Assembly: GCA_028865375.1 (NCBI GenBank)
Contig: JAGWKJ010000097.1
Location: 1 to 8,261 of the forward strand
Origin: Hyphomicrobiales bacterium
GTDB lineage: Bacteria > Pseudomonadota > Alphaproteobacteria > Rhizobiales > Beijerinckiaceae
Direction: 5' to 3'
Length of the DNA: 8,261 nt
The position numbers and the translations under genes were made by a program. Below are positions 1 to 6,697 of this stretch, piece by piece. Positions within the stretch are counted from its first letter, which is position 1. The number at the start of each line of letters is the position of its first letter. Under the pieces are notes generated by a model. That model was not told where the DNA came from, searched no databases, and saw nothing but the letters and a program-made list of their open reading frames with translations.

Positions 1-605
1 GCCACCCGGATCGGCCGCGCGCCGACCGCACCCTGGTAGAGGTCGAGGTCGTGGCAGCACTTCTCCAGGATGAAGTTGCCGGAGTAGCGTTCGTAGCGCC
101 GCCAGTCGCGCATGAAGAAGGCGCCGTGATAGGGCGCCAGATATTCGCACGCCTCGATGCTGGCGATCTTGCCGATCGCCCCGTCGGCGATCGCCTGCTT
201 GAGGTCGACGTAGAGCGGCGCATAGCGCAGCACCAGACCGACCATCACCCGGTCAGGGCCGCCGTGTGTGGCCAGCAGGTGCAGGAGTTCCAGCGTCTGC
301 TCCTCTGAGATCACCACCGGCTTCTCGCTGAAGACCTTCAGGCCGAGGTCGAGCCCGGCCCGGATATGCTCGAGGTGGAGATGGTTGGGCGAGCCGACCA
401 TCAGCATGTCGAGCGGCGCCGCCTTCGCCAGCGCCTCGATGGTCGGGAAGCTCGTGCCGGCGCTGATCCCGGCTTTCGTTAGGCCGGGCAGGCCGGCGGG
501 CGTCGGGTCGACGTAGCCGACGACCTCGAAACCGGGGACCAGGAGGGTGAAGACGCGGGCGAGATATTCCATGCGGAAGCCAAGCCCAACGATGCCGACT
601 TTCAT
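1..605 (-). CDS. Gfo/Idh/MocA-family NAD(P)-dependent sugar oxidoreductase, C-terminus cut off by window edge
   Basis: The first 201 codons are visible, starting at ATG 605-603; the rest lies beyond base 1. The N-terminus MKVGIVGLGFRMEYLARVF is a Rossmann beta-alpha unit with a glycine-rich loop at residues 7-12, where the usual last Gly/Ala is Met. The family EKP motif is at 94-96, and its lysine (95) is normally catalytic. An EKCCHDLD motif at 181-188 fits the substrate-site His/Asp of the family. Family members oxidise a sugar or polyol hydroxyl with NAD(P), and this one has no signal peptide, so it is cytoplasmic. An AAGG Shine-Dalgarno (613-616) sits 7 bases before the ATG. It follows the transporter ATPase gene by 99 bases, so it is either the last gene of the alpha-glucoside operon or starts its own unit. 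Rhizobial thu loci carry a dehydrogenase of this family (ThuB) acting on disaccharides, but the substrate here is unknown. Family is confident; specificity is not. Confidence 0.9.
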   Translation of the reverse strand, partial: MKVGIVGLGFRMEYLARVFTLLVPGFEVVGYVDPTPAGLPGLTKAGISAGTSFPTIEALAKAAPLDMLMVGSPNHLHLEHIRAGLDLGLKVFSEKPVVISEEQTLELLHLLATHGGPDRVMVGLVLRYAPLYVDLKQAIADGAIGKIASIEACEYLAPYHGAFFMRDWRRYERYSGNFILEKCCHDLDLYQGAVGARPIRV

Positions 606-704
606 GATGCTGCCTTATGGGTTCTCGAGTTGATTGCCTGATATGGTGATTGTGATGATGGCTCGTCGGCTCCGTGCGACAAGACCCAGCACCGTCTGCC
701 GGTT
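606..704. other. AT-rich intergenic gap between ATPase and oxidoreductase genes
   Basis: This 99-base gap breaks the tight spacing of the operon. Bases 601-660 are about 43% GC, against roughly 60-80% in most neighbouring coding lines. Just after the ATPase stop there is a weak minus-strand hairpin (686-691 with 697-702, six pairs including one G-U) with no U-tract, so it is a poor terminator. CATATC on the minus strand (645-640) resembles a -10 box, but no matching -35 is found 16-18 bases upstream. A separate promoter for the oxidoreductase is possible but not shown. Confidence 0.4.
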
Positions 705-1709
<1,005 letters not shown>

Positions 1710-1712
1710 GCC

Positions 1713-3335
1713 TCAACCCTCCCCGAGATCCGCGAAAAGCGCCTGCCGCGGCGGCAGCCGCGCCTCGCCGCCGGCGACGGCGCCGGCGAAACCGTGTCCA
1801 TCGAGCGTCCGCGCGCCGCGCGGCGCGGCGAACGCCAGCCGCTTGCCCGACAGGTTGAACGCGCACAGCGTCCGCGACCCGCCGAGCGAACGCTCGAAAA
1901 CGAGCGCGCCCTCGGGCGCGTCGTGGAACTTGATCGATCCGCGCACCAGCTCGGGCCGCGTGCGGCGCCAGTGCAAGAAGCGCTTGACGCGCGACAGCGC
2001 CGAGGCGTCGTCCTTGGCCTGCGCCGCGACGCTCAGCGCGCGATGCTCCGGCGGGATCGGCAGCCAAGGCTTTTTCGCGGTCGTGAAGCCGGCCTTCGCC
2101 GACGACGTCCAAGGCATCGGGGTGCGGCAGCCGTCGCGGCCCTTGAAGGCCGGCCAGAACGCCTTGCCATAGGGGTCCTGCAGGAGATCGTAGGGCACGT
2201 CGGCCTCGGGCAGGCCAAGTTCCTCGCCTTGATAGAGGCACGACGAGCCGCGCAGCGACGTCATCAGCGCGATCGACAGCGGCGCGACCTCGGCCGATCT
2301 CGCCTCCGCGCGCCAGCGTGTGATCGCGCGAACGACGTCGTGGTTGGACAGCGCCCACGCCATCCAGCCGTCGGGAGAGGCGCGTTCGAAATCCTCCACC
2401 GCGGCACGGATCGGCGCGGCCTCGCCCTTCGACGACAGAAGGTCGAACCCGTAACACATGTGCAGGCGCTTCGAGCCGCCGGTGTATTCGGCCACGATGC
2501 GGTTGGTGTCGGGCCCGGCGCCGACTTCGCCGACCGAGGCGGTGGCGCCATGGCGGTCGAGCAGCGCGCGGAACGATTCCAGGAACGACAGGTTCTCGGG
2601 CCGCGACTTGTCGTAGACGTGGAGCTGCCAACCGTAGGGATTGTCGGCGGGCACGTCGGACATGCCGGGCGTCGAATTGGGCGGGTTGTCGCGCAGCTTC
2701 GCGTCGTGGACGTAGTAATTGACCGTGTCGAGCCGGAAGCCGTCGACGCCGCGCTCCAACCAGAACTTCACCGTGCCCAGCAGCGCCTCGCGCACCTGCG
2801 GCTCATGGAAATTGAGGTCAGGCTGCTCGACCAAGAAGTTGTGCATGTAATACTGGCGCCGGCGCGTGTCCCATTGCCAGCCGACGCCGCCGAAGATCGA
2901 CATCCAGTTGTTGGGCGGCGACCCGTCGGGCTTGGGATCGGCCCAGACGTACCAGTTCGCCTTCGGGTTCGTGCGGTCCTTGCGGCTCTCGACGAACCAA
3001 GGATGCGTGTCGGCCGTGTGCGACAGCACCTGGTCGATCATCACCTTGAGCCCGAGCTTGTGGGCCTTGGCGACCAGCCGGTCGAAGTCGCGCATCGTGC
3101 CGAACAGCGGGTCGACGGCGCAATAATCCTCGACGTCGTAGCCGAAGTCCTTCATCGGCGACTTGAAGAACGGGCTGAGCCAGATCGCGTCCGCGCCGAG
3201 GTCGGCGACGTGCTCCAGCCGCCCGGCGACGCCGCGCAGGTCGCCGATCCCGTCGCCGTCGCTGTCGGCGTAGCTGCGCGGGTAGATCTGGTAGATCACC
3301 GCGCCGCGCCACCATTCCATGTCGATCGGCTCCAT
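1713..3335 (-). CDS. aglA: GH13 alpha-glucosidase (AglA-like, probably subfamily GH13_23)
   Basis: This 540-residue cytoplasmic glycoside hydrolase should release glucose from imported alpha-glucosides such as maltose or sucrose. The (beta/alpha)8 barrel begins at WWRGAVIYQIYPRSYADSDGDGIGDL (8-33). The conserved regions are QVLSHTADTHPWF (102-114), GFRLDTVN with nucleophile Asp203, SVGEVG with acid/base Glu270, and SNHD with Asp333. The insert after the nucleophile, NYYVHDAKLRDNPPN (206-220), resembles that of Halomonas and rhizobial alpha-glucosidases acting on short substrates. The C-terminal beta domain includes GALVFERSLGGSRTLCAFNLSG. There is no signal peptide. ATG 3335 has a GGGAG (3346-3350) 10 bases upstream; a second in-frame ATG at 3320 has no such site, so the first is preferred. 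It starts 18 bases after the permease stop. Sucrose- or trehalose-preferring relatives share this fold, so exact specificity is open. Confidence 0.95.
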   Translation of the reverse strand: MEPIDMEWWRGAVIYQIYPRSYADSDGDGIGDLRGVAGRLEHVADLGADAIWLSPFFKSPMKDFGYDVEDYCAVDPLFGTMRDFDRLVAKAHKLGLKVMIDQVLSHTADTHPWFVESRKDRTNPKANWYVWADPKPDGSPPNNWMSIFGGVGWQWDTRRRQYYMHNFLVEQPDLNFHEPQVREALLGTVKFWLERGVDGFRLDTVNYYVHDAKLRDNPPNSTPGMSDVPADNPYGWQLHVYDKSRPENLSFLESFRALLDRHGATASVGEVGAGPDTNRIVAEYTGGSKRLHMCYGFDLLSSKGEAAPIRAAVEDFERASPDGWMAWALSNHDVVRAITRWRAEARSAEVAPLSIALMTSLRGSSCLYQGEELGLPEADVPYDLLQDPYGKAFWPAFKGRDGCRTPMPWTSSAKAGFTTAKKPWLPIPPEHRALSVAAQAKDDASALSRVKRFLHWRRTRPELVRGSIKFHDAPEGALVFERSLGGSRTLCAFNLSGKRLAFAAPRGARTLDGHGFAGAVAGGEARLPPRQALFADLGEG

Positions 3336-3353
3336 GCGGCGCGACGCTCCCGT

Positions 3354-4181
3354 TCAGCCCTTGACCGCGCCGGCCGTGAGGCCCGCCACGATCTTGCGCT
3401 GGAAGATCAGCACCAGCACGATCAGCGGCAGCGTCACGGTCACCGAGGCGGCCATGATGCGGCCCCACGGCAGGTCGTATTTCGTGGCGCCGGAGATGAA
3501 GGCGATCGCCACCGGCACCGTGCGCTCGTTGGAGTCGATGGTGAAGGTGAGCGCGAACAGGAACTCGTTCCACGCGCCGATGAAGGCGAGCAGGCCGGTC
3601 GTCACCATCGCCGGCGCCAGCAGGGGAAGGAACACGCGGCGGATGATGATCAGCGGCGTCGCCCCGTCCACGATCGCGGCCTCCTCGATCTCCTTGGGCA
3701 GGCCCTTCACGAAGGTCGTCAGCACCCAGACCGTGAACGGCAGCGTGAACAGCAGGTCGGAGAAGATCATCGCGCCGGGCGTGTTGTAGAGCCCCATGAC
3801 GCGCACCAGTTCATACATGCCCGAGAGCACCGCGACCTGCGGGAACATCGACACCGAAAGGATCGTCGTCAGCAGCAGCCCGCGCCCGGCGAACTGGATG
3901 CGGCCGAGCGCGTAGGCGGCCGTCACGCCGAGCCCCAGCGAGATCAGCGTCACCGCGCCCGACACCAGCAGCGAGTTGAAGATGTTGACCGCGAAATTCT
4001 GCTCCTTGAAGATGCCGACGTAATTGTCCGTCGTCGGCTTGCCCGGGAAGTAGTTGACCGTGAAGATGTCGGCCGGCGGCCTCAGCGACGTGATGATCGC
4101 ATAGTAGAACGGGAACAGCGCGTAGAGGCAAATCGCGACCACGAGCAGCCAGAACAGCCCCGTCTTGACGGATTTCGGCAT
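3354..4181 (-). CDS. aglG: MalG-type sugar ABC transporter inner-membrane permease (AglG-like)
   Basis: This 275-residue membrane subunit pairs with the upstream MalF-type protein to form the sugar channel. It opens MPKSVKTGLFWLLVVAICLY with a transmembrane helix at about 9-31, then a periplasmic loop ending near the first core helix (about 67-92). Further hydrophobic segments lie near 101-128, 135-158, 190-212 and 245-268. The cytoplasmic EAA loop EEAAIVDGATPLIIIRRVFLP (166-186) has the EAA, the Gly (173) and the closing LP, and this is the docking site for the ATPase. The reading frame stays open upstream to base 5114, but that part only shadows the other permease. ATG 4181 is chosen because a GGAGG lies 7 bases upstream and the protein then matches the family from its first residue. 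Only two bases separate it from the preceding stop, so it is translationally coupled. Confidence 0.94.
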   Translation of the reverse strand: MPKSVKTGLFWLLVVAICLYALFPFYYAIITSLRPPADIFTVNYFPGKPTTDNYVGIFKEQNFAVNIFNSLLVSGAVTLISLGLGVTAAYALGRIQFAGRGLLLTTILSVSMFPQVAVLSGMYELVRVMGLYNTPGAMIFSDLLFTLPFTVWVLTTFVKGLPKEIEEAAIVDGATPLIIIRRVFLPLLAPAMVTTGLLAFIGAWNEFLFALTFTIDSNERTVPVAIAFISGATKYDLPWGRIMAASVTVTLPLIVLVLIFQRKIVAGLTAGAVKG

Positions 4182-4183
4182 GG

Positions 4184-5101
4184 TCAGGCCTCCGCGTTCT
4201 TGGAACGGGTGAGCAATAGCGTGCCGGCGGTGAAGATCGCCAGCACGATGAACAGCAGCGTCGAGGCGGCCGAGCCGACGCCGACCTTCTGGAACTGCAC
4301 CAGCTGCTGCTGGGCGTAGACCGACATCGAGATCGTGTCGTTGGAGCCCGAGGTCAGCAGGTAGATCAGGTCGAACACGCGAAGCGCGTCGAGCGCGCGG
4401 AACACGATGGCCACGATCAGCGCCGGCCAGATCAGCGGCAGCGTCACCTTGAAGAACATCTTCACCGGCGACACGCCGTCGATCCTGCCCGCCTCGTAGC
4501 AGTCGGTCGGCAGCAGCTGCAGCGCGGCCAGGATCATCAGCGCCATGAAGGGCGTCGTCTTCCACACGTCGACGAAGATCACCGAGATCATCGACACGCT
4601 GGGGTTGGCGGTCCAAGCCACCGGCCCGGAGATGAGATGCGCGCGCTGCAGCATGTCGTTGACGATGCCGAGTTGGTCGTTGAGCATCCACGCCCACATC
4701 TTCGACGACACGACGGTGGGGATCGCCCACGGCACGAGGATCGCGGTGCGGACCAGCGCGCGGCCCCTGAAGTCGGAGTTCAGCACCAGCGCGACGACGA
4801 GGCCGAGCGCCGTCTCCAGCGCCACCGACACGACCGCGAACCAGACCGTATGCCAGACGGCCGAGAGCCACAGCGGATCGGCGAGGATGCCGTCCGTATA
4901 GCCGTCGCCCTGCACGAAATAATTGTCGAAGCCGACGAAGTGGTAGCTCGCGTCCCCGAGCTTGTCGTCCGTGAAACTGAAGAAGATCGTGCGCGCGAGC
5001 GGCCAAGCGGCGGTGAGCGCCAACACCACGAGCATCGGCGCGAGGAAGAGCCACGCCGAGCGCGCGCGTGCGCGCGTGAGTTCCGATTGCGCTGCTGCCA
5101 T
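4184..5101 (-). CDS. aglF: MalF-type sugar ABC transporter inner-membrane permease (AglF-like)
   Basis: This 305-residue permease of the CUT1 family forms the translocation path with the MalG-type subunit. About six hydrophobic segments can be placed near 17-37, 82-108, 118-138, 170-195, 225-245 and 277-297. The EAA loop reads YEAGRIDGVSPVKMFFKVTLP (202-222); the third position of EAA is Gly, a common variant, while Gly209 and the terminal LP are kept. The N-terminal stretch TRARARSAW (9-17) is positively charged, as expected for a cytoplasmic N-terminus. ATG 5101 is preceded by a G-rich GGTGGGGGG (5107-5115) at 5 bases, a weaker match to the ribosome than the sites of its neighbours. It follows the binding-protein gene after a 132-base gap rich in inverted repeats, which may lower its expression relative to that gene. 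The size is near that of rhizobial AglF/ThuF and much shorter than enteric MalF. Confidence 0.94.
   Translation of the reverse strand: MAAAQSELTRARARSAWLFLAPMLVVLALTAAWPLARTIFFSFTDDKLGDASYHFVGFDNYFVQGDGYTDGILADPLWLSAVWHTVWFAVVSVALETALGLVVALVLNSDFRGRALVRTAILVPWAIPTVVSSKMWAWMLNDQLGIVNDMLQRAHLISGPVAWTANPSVSMISVIFVDVWKTTPFMALMILAALQLLPTDCYEAGRIDGVSPVKMFFKVTLPLIWPALIVAIVFRALDALRVFDLIYLLTSGSNDTISMSVYAQQQLVQFQKVGVGSAASTLLFIVLAIFTAGTLLLTRSKNAEA
4189..4193 (-). promoter_or_regulatory. Shine-Dalgarno GGAGG fixing the MalG-type permease start
   Basis: GGAGG on the minus strand lies 7 bases before ATG 4181. It lies within the last codons of the preceding permease gene. It shows that translation starts here and not at the far upstream end of the open frame. 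Confidence 0.75.
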
Positions 5102-5130
5102 TGACGCCCCCCACCGGCGATCCGGCGGCC

Positions 5131-5148
5131 TCGAAGGCCGGCCGTCGA
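5131..5148 (-). repeat. Inverted repeat 3 of the binding protein-permease gap
   Basis: An 18-bp near-perfect palindrome in which 8 of 9 opposing positions pair; the mismatch is 5135/5144. It is the nearest of three inverted repeats to the permease start. A smaller alternative hairpin pairs GGCC 5127-5130 with GGCC 5136-5139 around a five-base loop. Confidence 0.5.
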
Positions 5149-5153
5149 AGCGG

Positions 5154-5182
5154 GCGCCGGGCGGGCGGTACCCGCCCGGCGC
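5154..5182 (-). repeat. Perfect 12-bp GC hairpin in the binding protein-permease gap
   Basis: Bases 5154-5165 (GCGCCGGGCGGG) are the exact reverse complement of 5171-5182, with a five-base loop. On the minus-strand transcript this is a very stable stem between the binding-protein and first permease genes. No U-tract follows in the direction of transcription, so it is not a classic intrinsic terminator. A role in blocking 3' exonucleases, keeping binding-protein mRNA more abundant than permease mRNA, fits its place. That is an analogy with the enteric malE-malF gap, not something shown here. Confidence 0.7.
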
Positions 5183-5198
5183 TTGTTCCAGGGAAACG

Positions 5199-5221
5199 GC
5201 CGCGCGGGGTCCCCGCGCGGC
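5199..5221 (-). repeat. GC hairpin just after the binding-protein stop codon
   Basis: Bases 5199-5209 and 5211-5221 are exact reverse complements around T5210, so the RNA can form about nine to ten G-C pairs with a minimal loop. It begins 12 bases after the binding-protein stop. The downstream minus-strand sequence is CCGTTTCCC, which has only a three-base T run, so termination would at best be partial. Confidence 0.65.
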
Positions 5222-5233
5222 GCGGTCAGCCCG

Positions 5234-6511
5234 TCACTTGTCCCAGCCGGGACCGCGGACCTTCTTCAGCTGCGCGTGCAGCGAGGCCATGGCCGTCTTG
5301 GCGTTGGACTTGCCGGACAGCACGTCGTGGACCGCGTTCCAGAAGTCGTTCGACACCTCGGCGTATTTCGCGCCCGTCGTGAGCGAAGGACGCGCCACGG
5401 CGTTCGTGAAGGTCGAGATCAGCGTGCCCATGAACGGGTTCGCCTTCAGGACGTCGGCGTCCTTGTAGAGCGCCGGGATCGTCGGGTTGTAGGACCCCTC
5501 GATCGCGCGGCGCTTCTCTTCGGCCTGCGACGTGAGGTACATCACGAGGCTCGCCGCCGCCGCCTGGTGCTTCGAGAACTTCGAGACGCCGAGCTGCCAG
5601 CCGCCGAGCGTGCCGGTGTGCTTGCCGCCGGGGCCCATCGGCAGGGCCTCGACGCCGATCTTGCCGGCGATCTTGCTGTCCTTGCCGTTGCCCAGCGACC
5701 ACGCGTAGGGCCAGTTGCGCATGAAGGCCGCTTCGCCCGACTGGAACACGCCGCGGGCGTCCTCCTCGCCGTAGTTCAACACGCCCTCGGGCGCGATCTT
5801 GCCGATCCAGCTTGCCGCCTCGGTGATCGCCGCCTCGGCCTTCGCGTTCTCGACCGTGATCTTGCCCGCCTTGTTCACGATGTGGCCGCCGCCGAAGCTG
5901 TCGAGCCATTCCAGCGCGTCGCAGGTCAGGCCTTCATAGGCCTTGCCCTGGAACACGAAGCCCTGGAACTTGGCGTCGCCCGCCTTGCGCTCGCCGTCCT
6001 GGATCGTCTTGGCGTCGGCCGCCATCTCGGCCCACGTGGTCGGCGCCTTGAGCTTGTACTTGTCGAGGAGGTCCTTGCGGTAGAACAGCAGGCCAGCGTC
6101 CGTGAACCACGGCATCGCGGTCAGCTTGCCGCCGACCGTGTTGTTGGCGACGATGGCGGGGAAGTGATCCTTCTCGGCGCCCTTGGAGAAGGGCTTCAGG
6201 TCGATGAAATACTTGCCGATGATGCCCGGCCAGATCACGTCGAGCTGATAGATGTCGACGTCGCCGGAGCCGGCCGCGAGGCCCTGCTGGTAGAACGCCA
6301 GCACGTCCGTCGTGCTCGCCGGGATCGACACGATCTTCACCGTGTTGCCGGTCAGCTTCTCCCAGGCTTGCACGCCCTTCTTGCATTGGTCCTGGTCGGC
6401 GCCGACGGACCCGCACATGATCGCGACCTGCTCGGCCCGCGCCATTCCGGCGAGGGCGAGGCCCATCGCGGTGGCGAGCGACAGGGATGTCAGGACAGAC
6501 TTGAGCTTCAC
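5234..6511 (-). CDS. aglE: Periplasmic alpha-glucoside/trehalose-maltose-type ABC sugar-binding protein (AglE/ThuE-like)
   Basis: This 425-residue solute-binding protein of family 1 captures sugar in the periplasm and delivers it to the permeases. Residues 1-26 form a Sec signal peptide: basic start MKLK, hydrophobic core to about 22, and an ARA site before Glu27. The mature N-terminus contains MCGSVGADQDQCKKG, in which Cys33 and Cys43 match a Cys pair I recall from trehalose/maltose-binding relatives, possibly a disulfide; a third Cys is at 197. DVDIYQLDVIWPG (84-96) and AMPWFTDAGLLFYRKDLL (132-149) are typical of this family, and tryptophans in such segments usually stack on the sugar. The start codon is GTG at 6511-6509, supported by a strong GGGAGGAA site with 5-base spacing. 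It is first in the operon, behind a palindrome-rich control region, and followed by hairpins. Sugar specificity (maltose, sucrose, trehalose or another) cannot be read from sequence. Confidence 0.94.
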   Translation of the reverse strand: MKLKSVLTSLSLATAMGLALAGMARAEQVAIMCGSVGADQDQCKKGVQAWEKLTGNTVKIVSIPASTTDVLAFYQQGLAAGSGDVDIYQLDVIWPGIIGKYFIDLKPFSKGAEKDHFPAIVANNTVGGKLTAMPWFTDAGLLFYRKDLLDKYKLKAPTTWAEMAADAKTIQDGERKAGDAKFQGFVFQGKAYEGLTCDALEWLDSFGGGHIVNKAGKITVENAKAEAAITEAASWIGKIAPEGVLNYGEEDARGVFQSGEAAFMRNWPYAWSLGNGKDSKIAGKIGVEALPMGPGGKHTGTLGGWQLGVSKFSKHQAAAASLVMYLTSQAEEKRRAIEGSYNPTIPALYKDADVLKANPFMGTLISTFTNAVARPSLTTGAKYAEVSNDFWNAVHDVLSGKSNAKTAMASLHAQLKKVRGPGWDK

Positions 6512-6514
6512 GCT

Positions 6515-6522
6515 TTCCTCCC
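6515..6522 (-). promoter_or_regulatory. Shine-Dalgarno GGGAGGAA of the binding-protein gene
   Basis: This strong ribosome binding site has its GGAGG core at 6517-6521, 5 bases from GTG 6511. It decides the GTG start, since no ATG in that frame gives a better fit and the signal peptide begins right there. Confidence 0.8.
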
Positions 6523-6612
6523 TCGTGGACCGTCGCGTCGCGCAAACGGGCGGCGCGCGGCGATGAACGTTTCCGGCCGGGCGCGTTGGCCGCGCCTTCG
6601 ATTCCCCGCCGC

Positions 6613-6628
6613 CGCGATCATGATCGCG
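6613..6628. promoter_or_regulatory. Perfect 16-bp palindrome CGCGATCATGATCGCG
   Basis: A perfect 16-bp palindrome that shares its last two bases with the adjacent LacI-type operator; their centres are 13 bp apart. It lies downstream of the candidate promoter, in the 5' leader of the binding-protein mRNA. It could be a second operator, a binding site for another dimeric regulator, or chance in GC-rich DNA. The half-site CGCGAT recurs in the palindrome at 6674-6685. Confidence 0.5.
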
Positions 6629-6640
6629 AAAGCGCTTTCG
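6627..6640. promoter_or_regulatory. LacI-family operator CGAAAGCGCTTTCG
   Basis: A perfect 14-bp palindrome with a central CG and AAAG/CTTT arms, the form typical of operators bound by LacI/GalR-family sugar repressors, including AglR-like regulators. It is centred about 122 bases upstream of the binding-protein start and just downstream of the candidate -10 box, where a bound repressor would block transcription. No LacI-family gene is in the window, so the repressor would be encoded elsewhere. The type of regulator is inferred from the site form. Confidence 0.7.
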
Positions 6641-6642
6641 TC

Positions 6643-6673
6643 ATTCTTGCTTTGCCGGCGCCCGGCGAGTCAA
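6643..6673 (-). promoter_or_regulatory. Candidate sigma-70 promoter of the alpha-glucoside operon
   Basis: TTGACT on the minus strand (6673-6668) matches five of six bases of the -35 consensus and reads CTTGAC with the preceding base. The best -10 match, AAGAAT (6648-6643), has four of six bases but a long 19-base spacer, so the -10 is weak. This would suit a promoter needing induction. Transcription would begin near 6636, inside the LacI-type operator. Confidence 0.4.
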
Positions 6674-6685
6674 GCGCGATCGCGC
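6674..6685. promoter_or_regulatory. Perfect 12-bp palindrome GCGCGATCGCGC beside the -35 box
   Basis: A perfect 12-bp palindrome directly abutting the upstream edge of the TTGACT box, 13 bases after the rsmB stop. It shares the half-site CGCGAT with the palindrome at 6613-6628. It could be a regulator site, or chance, since such strings are common at this GC content. Confidence 0.35.
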
Positions 6686-6697
6686 GTCACCGAAAAA

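Noticed and set aside
686..702. Hairpin after the ATPase stop as an intrinsic terminator
   Set aside because: Six pairs including a G-U and no U-run downstream, so it is too weak to call.
4182..5114. N-terminal extension of the MalG-type permease to base 5114
   Set aside because: The extension is an out-of-frame shadow of the MalF-type gene. The family match begins exactly at ATG 4181, which has its own GGAGG site.
6580..6596. Six-bp GGCGCG/CGCGCC hairpin in the binding-protein leader as a riboswitch or attenuator
   Set aside because: A single short stem without any conserved aptamer features, anti-terminator partner or leader peptide.
6654..6666. Small inverted repeat GCCGG-N3-CCGGC as a terminator for rsmB
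   Set aside because: Only five pairs and no T-tract on the minus strand. It lies between the candidate -35 and -10 boxes and is common in GC-rich DNA.
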